DNA of 64,000 nucleotides, taken from assembly GCA_032622095.1 (NCBI GenBank), contig CP136066.1, forward strand, positions 184,798,716 to 184,862,715, read 5' to 3'. This DNA is from Siphonodentalium dalli (lineage: Eukaryota > Mollusca > Scaphopoda > Gadilida > Siphonodentaliidae). The translations under genes were made by a program, and so were the position numbers. The notes under the pieces were generated by a model. That model was not told the origin of the DNA, did no database searches, and worked only from the letters and a program-made list of their open reading frames with translations. Shown one piece after another: positions 21,320 to 32,938 of this stretch (the first letter of the stretch is position 1; each line of letters begins with the position of its first letter).

Positions 21320-22046
21320 ACAGGGTAAAAAAGTTGTTTTGTTTAGGACAGTGATTCAACGCCTCAATCCGGAGACGCGTGTATTGGCGTCAGATTCAGA
21401 TTCAGATGTTTATTACGCCTTTCGTCGCATTTGACATAACAGGCGATTCAATTTCAAACAGTGTACATATTACATAATATAAATGTGAGGTGACATAATA
21501 TACAATATAGGTTGGAGTTATTAGTGTACTACATGTACATGGTATATTGATTGAGGGTATACTATCTTATAATGTGATAATGTTATCTTATAATTATTGG
21601 AGGTATATAATGTATGTGGGGCGATTCCCTGTACATATGTTGTACGAGGGTGGGCATTTGTTGTTGTTGTTGTTGTTTTTTAGTTTTGTTTTTGTTTTTC
21701 ATTGAGCCTCAGGAGTGGATCATTAGTGTTTGTCTTGAATGTCTTATATATAGATGGTAGACAATAAATGATGAAGTGGGCTAGTGTCCGCTATATTGTA
21801 AACAACTTGACTTGATTTCTAACCAAAAATCCCTTAGTGGGATATCCCTGGTGTTGAGTATTTTGCTTATAGCATATTCTTTACGTGCTATTTGTTTACA
21901 TAACATGGCGTTCTTTTTGCATGATGCAGAGTACTAACATGACAATAACATGCAATTTACGCGAATTTATGATTGGTATTATAACAAAATTTGTCTATAA
22001 TAGTTTATTCTTTCTGTTTATCGCGGTTTGAACCGATGTGACTATT

Positions 22047-22548
22047 TTAAAGGCACCTGAGGCCTTAGTTGTCGAAAATATTCATATTTGTTCCAATCAC
22101 CGTAAACAGAAAAACATTAAAACGCATACAGTTTCGTTCATATATACCATGACCATCGCGTAAACAGCATGTTATCATAAAGATTTACTATATTTTACCT
22201 AAGCAAGAGCCTGATTGTGTTACAGAAGACAGCACAATGCTGCTGGCTAATCACACATAAATGGCATAAACGCTCTTTATTCGTTCCATATCAGGAATTC
22301 ACCAACAAAGAGCGCTCTTTATGTTTACCATCATAATATAAACAAACACCAGAAAAGTAACTTTTTATGCTTTTGTTTACATAACAATGGTCAAACAGAT
22401 GACAATAACATACTGTTTATGCGATATTTCTTATGTGTATACGGACAAAGTCTGTCTACATTTTGTTGTTCTTTCTGTTTGTGGCGGTGTTTGACGGGTG
22501 GAAATATTTTCACAGGATACCCACCGCCAAGGCCAACCGTACCTTTAA
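22047..22548. mobile_element. TTAA-flanked MITE (copy 2)
   Basis: Nearly identical to 4111-4612 and at the same site in the paralogous block, so it was inherited through the duplication. Confidence 0.7.
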
Positions 22549-22875
22549 CAGCAGTAAACACTGCCAACGCTTACCGCATGTGTAGTATTTCTTTATTTAT
22601 TGTGAAAATAAACAAAATACATCTACATCTACATGATGCTCATAACTGTTTTAAAGTCAGAACAGTTATCTTCTAAAGTTTGTCGCAATTTCTATTTGTG
22701 TGAAATATAATCGTTGTTGTTTTTCATGCAACACAGATTCTCAGCCCGATGTCACTACTTTATGTAGACAGTATAGATATACTCCAGTCTAAGTGGTATA
22801 GAACTATAATTGATTGAGGGTCGGGAAAATGTTCCAAATATAAAATATCGAACATTACACAAACTGTAAAGTCAA

Positions 22876-23400
22876 CATCTTGTATATGTCCTAAGCATAA
22901 TTATAATGAACATCTTGTATATGTCCTAAGCATAATTATAATGAACATCTTGTATATGTCCTAAGCATAATTATAATGAACATCTTGTATATGTCCTAAG
23001 CATAATTATAATGAACATCTTGTATATGTCCTAAGCATAATTATAATGAACATCTTGTATATGTCCTAAGCATAATTATAATGAACATCTTGTATATGTC
23101 CTAAGCATAATTATAATGAACATCTTGTATATGTCCTAAGCATAATTATAATGAACATCTTGTATATGTCCTAAGCATAATTATAATGAACATATTGTAT
23201 ATGTCCTAAGCATAATTATAATGAACATCTTGTATATGTCCTAAGCATAATTATAATGAACATCTTGTATATGTCCTAAGCATAATTATAATGAACATCT
23301 TGTATATGTCCTAAGCATAATTATAATGAACATCTTGTATATGTCCTAAGCATAATTATAATGAACATCTTGTATATGTCCTAAGCATAATTATAATGAA
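22876..23400. repeat. 35 bp minisatellite, exactly 15 copies
   Basis: 525 bp made of 15 head-to-tail 35 bp units (CATCTTGTATATGTCCTAAG plus CATAATTATAATGAA). The copies are identical except one CATATTG variant at 23191. The matching site in block A has 3 copies. There are no spacers, so it is not a CRISPR-like array. Confidence 0.95.
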
Positions 23401-23524
23401 CACACTGAAGTTAGATCCACATACACAGGATTGAGAACACAACACATAGTCCATGCCAACAAATCTGCTATTCGATATCCTCACGTGGTACATGTTCTCA
23501 AATAGATCTATATTCTACACAAAT

Positions 23525-23909
23525 GTGACCCGCCATATCAAATCCAGTCGGAAGTCGTGATTTTTTTTACCCTGTGCCAATGCATTCTCTTATATATGCG
23601 AATCGACCATAGGTCGCCTCGCATATATAAGAGAATGCATTTGCCTAACAATTTTTTACAATTTTAATAATTTGTTCTTGTATTCTTTAACAATTTCACC
23701 CATACAGAACCCCAGACAAACATGAGCAGACGACACTCTTCTATATGCTTCTATATATGTGTGGGGCTCCCTGCAGGGTAATGGATGTTTTTTTTATTTT
23801 ATGTCCTAAAAATTGTAAGAAAATTTATTTAAAAAACATAATAAGAGAATGCATTGGCACAGGGTAAAAAAAATCCCGACTTCCGACTGGATTTGATATG
23901 GCGGGTCAC
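23525..23909. mobile_element. Hairpin-ended element with 4 bp flanking repeat (copy in block B)
   Basis: Ends GTGACCCGCCATATCAAATC and its inverse lie at 23525 and 23909, with AAAT on both sides (23521-23524 and 23910-23913). The left 69 bp hairpin (23576-23644) is complete. The right one is cut to its outer half (about 23843-23860). The terminal repeat outside the hairpin (about 45 bp, including CCAGTCGGAAGTCG) is longer than that of the 20944 element, so two subtypes exist. Confidence 0.75.
23576..23644. repeat. 69 bp hairpin module (copy 4)
   Basis: Same module with a few substitutions; left end of 23525-23909. Confidence 0.85.
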
Positions 23910-24611
23910 AAATAGGCAGCAGAGGTTCTCGACCCGGTGTGAATATTTTATGCAGACAGTTTAGAAATACTCCAGTTTAAGTCTCATCAGACGAACATTG
24001 GTTGAGGGTGTGGAAAATGTGTCAAATATCAAACATAGAAGAGAATTGAGCACTCTTATTTGAGTATCATCGAACATTACACAAACTGAAAAGTCTATTT
24101 CTTGGATATGTCCTAAGGATTCTAATGAACAGAAGAAAGCTCAACCCACATTAACAGGGTTGCTACCATAACGAATCGTCCACGCCAAAGTTTGCCACTC
24201 GATATCCGCCTGTGATAAACGTGCTCAAAGATTTCTTTATTCTAGACAAATAGAGTATGATTAAACATGGCTCTTGAAGAGCAGAAATAACACACTTTGT
24301 TTTTTTTGACACACTTGAACAAAAAAAAAACGGGTTTAAACCGATACACTGCTATCTCTTTTAAGTTCCAATTATAAATATTATGTTATTTGCTTGTGAC
24401 CAATGATATATGACATCAACATACACATATTTACGCACAGACACAAATTAACCATTTTTGTACTATGGCATCATTGATGTTTAGTTATCCCATCGGAAAT
24501 GTTCAGAAAATAAGTTCAACAAATGTTTGTTGAATTTATTATTTAAACATTTCCCTCAATAAATAGGACTCTTTGTTCTTTTATTTATCTGTCGTCTTCT
24601 TATATTACCTG

Positions 24612-24800
24612 CACATCCCTGCAAATCAATAATAGACCGTTCCTATGTCCACAGCCAAAGCCCTAGTCGTCACATTCCTGAAAATCAATAATAGACAGTT
24701 CCTATGTTCACAGCCAAAGCCCTAGCCGTCACATCCATGCAAATCAATAATAGACCGTTCCTATGTCCACACCCAAACCATAGTCTTCACGTCCCTGATT
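24612..24800. repeat. 59 bp tandem repeat, about 3 diverged copies
   Basis: Matches the array at 6093-6333 but is shorter and more diverged. Confidence 0.75.
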
Positions 24801-25189
24801 AATGGTCTATAGTTAAATCGGAGTCTTTGGGGCGTTTGTGGTAGTCCGGTGGCCAGTTGATTTACAACACTATTCAATGAGTAAGCACTCAAAATACACA
24901 GTAACCCAGGTGTGTTCTTAAACTGAGTTTAAACGACTGTGTGGTATATGCACCTCATATATTCTCACTGAGGGGGAACTATTCCTGGCGATTTGGTTCT
25001 CTACCGAGTTTCGTGAGCATTTTTTAACGATTCCGATTCTCTATCGATCAATCGCGGCATAAAAAGTAAAAACAACTTGAGGTGTGACTGTCCCAATGGG
25101 ACTACGGATACCCCCCTGTTTTTAAAATACTAAGATGTTTCACATGTCAGTAAACATTTAGTTAAAATAATAAAATAACAGTTCCCATT

Positions 25190-25691
25190 GCAGGTGTACA
25201 ACCATAACCCTAATTTTAAACCGATTGACCGAAAAATGTAGGAATAAATGCTTGGACAAAATTATGCATGTTGCGAACAAAATTCTAAGTCAAAAAGGGG
25301 AATAACTCCACAAAAAAAATGTCGTACAGACGTCATAATCGCAGGTGCACAGGTTTCCATGGTACTAAATACCAATGCCAAGATTAAAAAACATTGACCG
25401 AAAAATGTAGGAATAAAAGCTCGGACAAAATTATGCATGTTGCAAAACAAATTCTAAGTCGAAAAAGGGGGATAACTGCACCAAAAAATGTCGGACAGAC
25501 GTCATAATCGCAGGTGCACAGGTTCCCATGGTACTAAATATCTGTGCCACGTTTAAAAAAAAATTGACCTAAAAATGTAGGAATAAAAGCTCGGGCAAAA
25601 GTATACATGATGCGAAAATTTTCTAAGTCGAAAAAGGGGGAATAACTCCACCAAAAAAAGTCCGACAGACGTCATAATCGCAGGTGCCCAG
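25190..25691. repeat. Tandem repeat of about 180 bp, 3 copies
   Basis: Three diverged copies, each with ATTGACC.AAAAATGTAGGAATAAA, an AAAAAGGGG run and CAGACGTCATAATCGCAGGT. Confidence 0.8.
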
Positions 25692-25700
25692 GTTCCCATG

Positions 25701-27067
25701 TAGTCCAAGTCTTCTCGTACTAAAACTAGCTAAGATTTTGGGATGGAGAGATGCTAGTGTTTAGTCCGAGAACGCGCGCATTGCCTTCTTATGACACGAG
25801 TTACGCCCAGGATCTGTGGCGGGAATCTGTGGTGTATTTTACTCGATTTACCTAACAAAGCAATACATGATGCTATATACGTCGGAAAGAGTGACATCTT
25901 ATGGTCAGAATGGTGTATAATAATCTAACTTTAATGTTAAATTACACATAGAATATTCCGGTTGATTGCCACAAACATCGTTGTTTTTTCTGTTTGTTTA
26001 CTTAACCGAAAGCCGAACTCAGGTTCCGAAGAACTTCGGCATTGTCCGGTGTTTGTTCTGAGTATTCTAGTTTCCATTTCTATATATAGCGCGGGGTTTT
26101 CCGAACAAAATGGTGAAAACCGATCGCCGCAAAGTCCAGTTTCCAATGTGCTTTGAGAACAATTCCCGCACTAAAAACTTAATGACATAATGGAGGATCA
26201 GAAAGGTAGTTTTGTTGACGATTTTCGCAAGCAACTTGTCAAAATTGGAGCAAATTAGAACTCTTGTGTCTGACTTGCCATGCGTGTGATTTTCATCCAT
26301 GTGCATTTTGACTTTTGTGTTGATAAAATAATCGGAGAACCGAATCACACAGTTTCGAAATATAGTTTTTCCGTTTTAGTGGGACTTTTCAAACTTAAGG
26401 TTAAAAATTTATACAAATTTTGTTTGATTTTTTGTGTGCTTAACAAGAGCAGTATATTGCTCTGTTCGCTTAGTATATATCTTAATTTCGCTGAAGTCCA
26501 CCAAATTTGGGAAATGTAGCACCATATTATTTATTCTAATGTTCGTTGTGTTTACACTGTTTTAAACTTTGAGAGGGTTGTAATTCCCCGTAATTTATTT
26601 AATGTATTACATTTATATCTTCAATGTTTAATTAATCTATTTATTTTTTATTTATTGACACACATAATTACGATTACAATGGAGAATTCATCGTAATTTG
26701 CGTTGTCAGTCGAAAATCTACGGAATATTTTCAACGGAAAATGCCGAACACAGTTCGCGAGGTCAACTGAGTTCGCATACTTAAAAAAATTTGTAAACAT
26801 TGCGGTAAATGTCTTTTTTCGCATTAAATTACCGCTTTCAATTCACAACTGATGTGGGGTTCAGATCAAATAGCATGTCTTCTGCGGAAAATATCTTTTA
26901 TTGTCGCAATTGTGATATTTTATTTCATATAATTGTGGTTTTATTTGAGCGGGTCATTAACGCTTAACTCGTGTCATAAGAAGGCTATGCGCGCGTTCTC
27001 GGACTAAACACTAGCATCTCTCCATCCCAAAATCTTAGCTAGTTTTAGTACGAGAAGACTTGGACTA
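25701..27067. mobile_element. 1.37 kb MULE-like TIR element with 9 bp target duplication
   Basis: Terminal repeats of about 103 bp, with one or two mismatches, start TAGTCCAAGTCTTCTCGTAC. GTTCCCATG is duplicated on both sides (25692-25700 and 27068-27076). Long TIRs with a 9 bp duplication are the Mutator-like signature. The roughly 1.15 kb interior is AT-rich with no transposase. Near-identical TIRs imply recent movement. Confidence 0.8.
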
Positions 27068-27713
27068 GTTCCCATGGTGGTTGATGTCTGTGCCAAGTTT
27101 CACGGAAATTGATCAAAAAACGACTGAGAAAATCTCCGGACAAATTTGTGTCCAAGGACGGACGACGAACGGACGACGGACGGACGGACGGATGGACAAG
27201 CTGACTCCAGTATACCCCCTAACTTCGTTGCGGGGGTATAAAAACATTACAACAGTGTTTCGTTGGTTTCATAGCGCCACCGTGAAATTATAGCCACTAG
27301 CCATCAGTGTGTGTTAAAAAGAGTTAAAATTGATCCCGAAATGCGCAGAAATTGACTTTATTCTCCGATTACGATTCTCTGCTGAGGACTCCGATTCTCT
27401 ACCGAGCTCTCGGTTCTCTGCGAACAACTCGATTCTCTGCCTTAGATAAAGTCGTATATGCCGTCCGCATGATTACTAGCAATATGACTACTTAATGAGT
27501 TATAAACTTGACACATGGTGAGCGGGTATTCAGATCCATTGGCACGTCCGATATAATGCAGCTGGATCAACGAGCACTTAATTGCGATTACAAAGTGCCT
27601 CGCTCTGTATTGCGTCTTATTATGGCCCCTGATATTAATGACCACATTTTTATGTCATCGCGAGATAGAGCCGAAAGTCATTATATTACAGAAAAGTTTT
27701 TAGTCAAATCACA

Positions 27714-27940
27714 AGATGGAGACGGAAGTTGCAGCCAGAGATGGCACATTATTAAAATTAGAACATTGGCTTCTTCTCGAAGAAATGGCGGGTCATTTGA
27801 ACCAATCCGAAGGAGCGACAGAACAGCAAAAACAACAAAAAGTAAACAAAAAAAATACTAAACTCATTGGCAGACGAATTTGCTTCATTGCGCCTAGTCA
27901 TACGCATACGAGAAACGCATACTATCACATATAAATATAA
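27714..27940 (+). pseudogene. Unrecognised coding remnant (block B copy)
   Basis: The paralog of 11742-11993. METEVAARDGTLLKLEHWLL and GHLNQSEGATEQQKQQK are kept, after which an extra A in the AAAAAAA run shifts the frame relative to A. The two copies carry different indels, consistent with independent decay. Confidence 0.3.
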
Positions 27941-28172
27941 AAAGTATCGTAAAATAAAATTGCTATCAAAAAATGTTATACAGTTCTATTAATAAACACA
28001 ATTCCTGTCCCAATATATACTAAAATAAAACAAAACAACTATTTCCCAGTGATATAGGCTAAATGTATGATCCCTCTGGCTGAAACTTCTTATGCTATAC
28101 CTCTCAATCAATACAGAAACTTCCGGAATGAAATATGTCAAATTTACGTGCACCGGAAGATAAAGAATGTTC

Positions 28173-29002
28173 GTAAGAAACAACAATATGGTACCGTATG
28201 TGCTCAGTAATTGTTTGCATGTCGTAACTTTATGAGAATGAGATATTCTAATTGTGAACATATAAATGTATTTGGTAATATGAACCGTATATACAATATC
28301 TTGTTTTAGCCCAATAATTGTTTGAACATGATTTAAGTGTTATATATATATGGATATGTTAAAACTACTCCGCATATATGTAGAGAACCGGAGCCACCGC
28401 GATTGAGTTGCAAAGAATCTGAGCCCTCAATTGAGAACCGGAACCTCCACCAGATGTTCATTTTAGCTTCTTTTCTAAAACAAAATGAGAGTTATAGTTG
28501 ATGTTTTATCACCCCCAGCGGATGTCACGGTCACCATATTTTCAAAGTTACGACGAATTTTATAAGTATTAGTTTGTGAAAATGTAGTGGAAATGAAGAA
28601 TATTCCTCATCAACTGACACATACCGAGTAATTTCCCAATAACATTTGAAATTCTGACGATAAACTGACCCGATTTGGTACATATATTACTAACCTTCAC
28701 TTATGCGTGCATTGCTCTTTTCTGTTGGGATGAAGCAAGGTGACATGTGGCAGAAAAATTGCTTTGAGTATGATGATGTCACGAAAATGAGCAAAATATG
28801 CAAAGAATCGGAAACTTTGCTCGATAGAGAATGTAAATAAAGCTGGGTAGAGAACCAAATCGCCGGGAGTAGTTCCCTCACAGTGATATTCCTTGTCGGT
28901 TTACATCTAATGCACAGAAAGGTAAAACCATTGTGTTCAATGAGAAAGTTATGAAATTGCCTGTGCATCAGAGGAGATGGTATCTTGACAACTGATATGT
29001 TG
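28173..29002. other. No gene recognised; right end of the TIR element
   Basis: Starts with GTAAG at the point where similarity to block A ends. It holds inverted GATTCTCTACC-type motifs and the right terminal repeat (28840-28885). The 172-codon - strand frame at 28690-29208 crosses repeat boundaries and is not credible. Confidence 0.4.
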
Positions 29003-29259
29003 ACAAGCCTTGAAATAGTGTGTATGTCATTTTTTTGCAGAATGAGGTCACCAGAGGGTGAATTTAGTGATGCTACCCCGCATAGCGGGCTAGCATCACC
29101 AAATTCACTCTCTGGGAACCTCATTCTGCTGAAGTGTAAGCAGAATGAGGTCAGATGGTGAATTTGGTGATGCAAGCCCGCTATGCGGGGTAGCATCACT
29201 AAATTCACCCTCTGGTGACCTCATTCTGCAAATGACAGACACACTATTTCAAGGCTTGT
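29003..29259. repeat. 257 bp foldback (palindromic MITE)
   Basis: Arms of about 125 bp run from ACAAGCCTTGAAATAGTGTG to its inverse, with CAGAATGAGGTCACCAGAGG inside and a centre at GAAGTGTA (about 29130). Related sequence lies at 13265-13620. Confidence 0.85.
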
Positions 29260-30970
29260 ATGTTGATGCGACGGATCGCAAAGCTCACATAAGCGACGTT
29301 ATTGGTCGCTTCAGTTGTCGGCACAATAAGATCCACATACTTCATTCCCGAGTAACGCTGACATGTGTGCTGGTGGAATCACTTCCCACAGTTGTGAAAC
29401 CCGTTACAAATCTATAATTATTCCATTAGTTCTTTAGAGAACAGAACTATCGTGTGGCCTATCTGAAAAAAATATACAACTTTCACTGCACCGAATTTGG
29501 AATTTAATTTAATTTAAATGTCACGTATTTTCCATTAAATGTCTAGATTTACGGCATATATAGATCACGTAAATTTCCTTAAATTTGACATATACGTGAC
29601 ATATACGTGACATATACGTTGGATTTACGGACACATTTACGTGGTAAATACATGTGCATTCGATCTAAAAAAAATGCGTGCAATTTACGGATGATTTATT
29701 TTAGAAATAATACTTTTATGGATGCGTTAAATTTCAAATATACGGGCAATTTACGCACAATTTATATTCGAAATCAAACTTGCGGATACATTTATATCCA
29801 CATCTACGTGATGTTTACGAGAAACTTAATATATTCCAATGCTATGCATCTTTAAAATCATCTTAATCCATATAATAGACAGCATTATCCATGTCAACAA
29901 ATCGCACAATTTTGGTGGTTAATGTAAGATATTGATCTGAAATATAGAGGAAAATATCTAACGTTGCCACGATAAAATCATGAATGTTCAAAACGTAAGA
30001 CAACTGCAAAGTGCATATTGCCTGGAAACTAGAAATAGAACATATATATTATGCACATATATACACATTGCATAAATTACTACATTTGTTCACCTTCACT
30101 TCAAATTAACCATTGCAATTAGCAGTGAATGGTGCGGCTTGGTGGTCGGCTCTAAAGCGAGTGTGAATCAAATAATTTTCTACATATAAGTCTGGCATAG
30201 TAGGTCCTGAAAATCGCATATCTTGATAAAAGACTGACCGCTTGCCGTTGATGTCGTTTTTCATACAAGTGTGGTGTTAACTCAGTGGGAAGTCTATTAA
30301 ATTCCTTCTAAACGCGGCCAACTTTAACAGAGACCTGAGGTATGTAACACTCACGGCGGTAAGTTAGTTACAAATTGCTTTGCTATCTGATAGTAATGCC
30401 AGATGTAGACACCTACATGCCATTTTCGTGGAATCAAACGTCAAGTTTGCGGATTTTGCGTATTTTAAAATATACGTGCCGTAGATGTCACATATATTCG
30501 AAGGCCAAGTCTTCTCGGACCACAACAGCTTGGAATATCGGTTAGGATGATGCTGTTTTGGACGAGTACCGCCCCGTTGCTCTTCTATGACGTGCACACT
30601 TGGGGCCCGGGCATTCACGCAAACCTCTGAATGTGATTAATCATTTGACATTCCACAGTTAATCTGTCTTCAAAATGATATATCATTTACCGTGATGGAA
30701 AAAGATATAGTGATGATTCGATCGTTTAATATATTGTTTACATGCATTTTCTGATAGCGCGACAAATCTAAATTCTCTGGAAAACAAGGCTTTGTTTACT
30801 TATAAATCTCGTTGCTTTGACATTTAACGGACCTATGATAAATGCATGTTTGATATCATCGTGTTTGGGAAAGGTTGCACTCTATATTCATTTACACAGA
30901 GCTTCCATTTGACATAATCCGAAACATCCACGCAAGATAACTGATTGATAACTGATAACAATTGATAAAA
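29260..30970. other. Intergenic, nothing coding recognised
   Basis: 29500-29830 is rich in TTTACG/ATATACGTGA motifs, in part short tandem repeats (GACATATACGT, 29585-29615). The rest is unremarkable AT-rich sequence. Confidence 0.4.
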
Positions 30971-30974
30971 CGTT

Positions 30975-31985
30975 TCTAGCGCCGATTTCATTCACATTGA
31001 TACATATTTATCTCCATGGTGGGATAAGTCTAATCGTGTGGCGTAAATACACCAAATTGGTGCCGTTGTTGTTAGATATTTGGCGGGGGCACTGAATTTT
31101 ATAATAATTTATTTAGTCATTTATTTCCACCAAACTTATAGAAAATCATCTCCATCATATGAGGAGTCTAATGTTGTGGAATAGTGATATCAGAAGTAGG
31201 GCCGTTCGAGTCAGGGGTTCAAGGAGGTGGGGGGAGGGGGGGGGGGGGCACCAAAAATTGACAACAATATTTTAGAGCCGATTTCATCCAAATTGATACA
31301 TATATTCTTCTGCGTGATACGAGGAATCTAATCATGTGGTTTAAATACGACAAACTAGTACCATTTGGGTGAGATGGTGGGTACTAAATGTGATAAGAAT
31401 TTGTTTAGTGACCGATTTCCACCAAACATCGTATGATATTATGAGTCTAATTTTGTGGCTTAAAGATATAAAAAATGGCAACTCTCGAGTCAGGTGTGTG
31501 GAGGGGACGGGCACCAAAACTTAAAAAAGATATGCTTAGCGCCGATTTCCACAGAATTAACACACCTTCTCCTCCAACATTCTCCTCTAAAGACACCACA
31601 TTTTGTGCCTATTGTTTCGAATGTCTGTCTGTGTTCTATAGAAATTCACAGGGGTTACTTTTTACGAGGAAGACAATGGTGTGGGTTACAATTGTCTAAA
31701 GTGACTCTGTTCGTGCCAGGGGCAGAAAATGGGGAGGGGTAGCAAACATTATGAATTATTTTGTCGCCGATTCCCACCAAACTTACACATAACAATCTCC
31801 ATTATATGACGTCGTTCGAATCATGGGAAATTGATAAAATAAACCTATAGTTCCACCAAAATTCTTCTATTCTTCTCCATGATACGGGGAAGGGGGGTAC
31901 TAACTATTATAAGAATTGTTTAGTCGTCGATATCCACCAAAGTTATATATAGTTATCTCTATAATTCGTTCAGGGATGTGGCTAG
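30975..31985. repeat. Degenerate tandem repeat of about 150 bp, roughly 7 copies
   Basis: Recurring words in fixed order: GCCGATTTCCACCAAA.TTA, then ATCTCCAT.ATATG, then GAGTCTAAT..TGTGG.TTAAATA. Copies begin near 30978, 31115, 31275, 31415, 31540, 31770 and 31930. Poly-G tracts lie at 31216-31248. No protein is conserved. Confidence 0.6.
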
Positions 31986-31989
31986 AGGG

Positions 31990-32050
31990 GGGGGGGGTGG
32001 GGGGGGGGGGGTGTCTCACCCCCCCAGCAGAGAGCTATATTTTCAATAGT
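31990..32050. repeat. Poly-G/poly-C tract
   Basis: Runs of 9-12 G separated by single bases, followed by a C-run. Assembly may be unreliable here. Confidence 0.7.
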
Positions 32051-32169
32051 TGGAAATTTCATACCTGCCACAACGAAATTTCACACCAACAATAGGTTGA
32101 AAATGTTCTTGTAGTTTGATTATAAAACAATTTATTGGGGGAATTTATTGTTTTTCGACCAATATTTGC

Positions 32170-32800
32170 ATATGTTCCTATTTTTTGTCAAAATTTTTGA
32201 CAGAAATGGACATCAGTTGGAAATTTTACAACCTTAGGGGGGTGACAGGTTGGAAATTTCCAACACTTGGAAAGCTTGTGTCCTGGTCCCTCCCCCGTGG
32301 CCAGTCAAAAACTTCTAGTTAATTTAAGAAAACAATATTGTCATACAATTGGTCAACATTGTCATTGGAATTGTCATCAGTTGGAAATTTTCCAAACTAA
32401 GTGTTTAAAATTTCCAACAGTAGGAAGGCTTGAGGCTAATCTAGATGTTAGGATTTTGCGATTTTCTTGTTCAGATTTCAAAATTTTCGCACACCGGGCC
32501 GAACCATGGTCGGCCCGGTGTGTCATTGCCCCATCCACATGGCCAATACAAAACTGCTAATTAGTTTAGCAAAACAATATTTTACTACATTTGGTCAAAC
32601 TTGTAGACATAAATGGTCATCAGTTGACGAATTTTCCAACCTGAGGGGGAGCATGAGGTTTGAAATTTCCAACACTAGGAAAGCTTCAGTTGAGGCCAGT
32701 CTAGATGCTAGGATTTGCGATTTTCTTGTATATAGTTTTCAAAATTTTCTCACACCGGGCCAAACAACCATGGTCGGCCCGGTGTTTCCTGGTCTGTTGT
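32170..32800. repeat. Tandem repeat of about 230-290 bp with CCGGGCCG palindromes
   Basis: Three diverged units share CATCAGTTGGAAATTTT, AAATTTCCAACA.TAGGAA.GC and TCTAGATG.TAGGATTT. The last two contain the palindrome CACACCGGGCC...GGCCCGGTGT around CCATGG (32499-32521 and 32752-32785). Confidence 0.65.
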
Positions 32801-32938
32801 CGGTAGCTGTGTGCATTTGTCTGGAATTAGATCACTAGTTGTTTTTTTGAGGCAATTTTCAGGTTAAAATATCTTAATACTGGGAAAATAGAAGCATGGC
32901 TTATGAATATATAGGAAATTAGGCCTGAGCATGAGGTA

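Larger units (their letters stand above)
20944..21332. mobile_element. 389 bp hairpin-ended element (filled site)
   Basis: Both ends carry TTTTTTACCCTGTGCCAATG (right end inverted). Each end contains a complete 69 bp hairpin in opposite orientation (20962-21030 and 21251-21319). The centre includes CATCCATTACCCTGCAGGG and CCCCAGACAAACATGAGCAG in inverse orientation to copies at 5221-5446 and 23644-23800. Block A has the empty site near 3439-3460. Compared with A, seven bases (ACAGCGC) are missing at the insertion point and no target duplication is visible. Confidence 0.75.
20350..24965. repeat. Paralogous block B (matches 2845-6520)
   Basis: Collinear with block A. It contains two hairpin-ended elements (20944-21332, 23525-23909), the shared TTAA MITE (22047-22548), the expanded 35 bp array (22876-23400) and a second tandem copy of the sequence around 4800-4900 near 23930-24000. 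No recognised gene. Confidence 0.75.
25072..27240. mobile_element. Inserted repeat ending in a CCCCCTAACTTCG/CGGGGGTAT motif
   Basis: Interrupts the host between AAAAACAAC and AAACATTA compared with block A (11241-11256). It consists of tandem repeats of about 180 bp (three copies, 25190-25691) containing GACCGAAAAATGTAGGAATA and GACAGACGTCATAATCGCAG. After the nested 25701-27067 element it resumes with a CGGACGGACGGACGG run and GACAAGCTGACTCCAGTATA. No protein is encoded. Confidence 0.6.
24966..28885. mobile_element. 3.9 kb TIR element with GATTCTCTACCGAG subterminal repeats
   Basis: The left end CACTGAGGGGGAACTATTCC and following GGCGATTTGGTTCTCTACC are mirrored at 28840-28885. Variants of GATTCTCTACCGAG/GGTTCTCTGC recur near 25000-25050, 27360-27440 and, inverted, 28380-28450 and 28800-28870. 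Clustered subterminal repeats are usual for hAT/P-type transposase binding. It includes the coding remnant at 27714-27940 and two later insertions (25072-27240 containing 25701-27067). The A copy has the left end (6522) but no right end. Confidence 0.55.

Noticed and set aside
22876-23400. CRISPR-like regular array
   Set aside because: The 35 bp units are directly adjacent with no spacers, and the DNA is animal. It is a minisatellite.
28690-29208. 172-codon frame on the - strand
   Set aside because: It crosses the end of the TIR element and into the palindrome at 29003-29259; no domain is seen.
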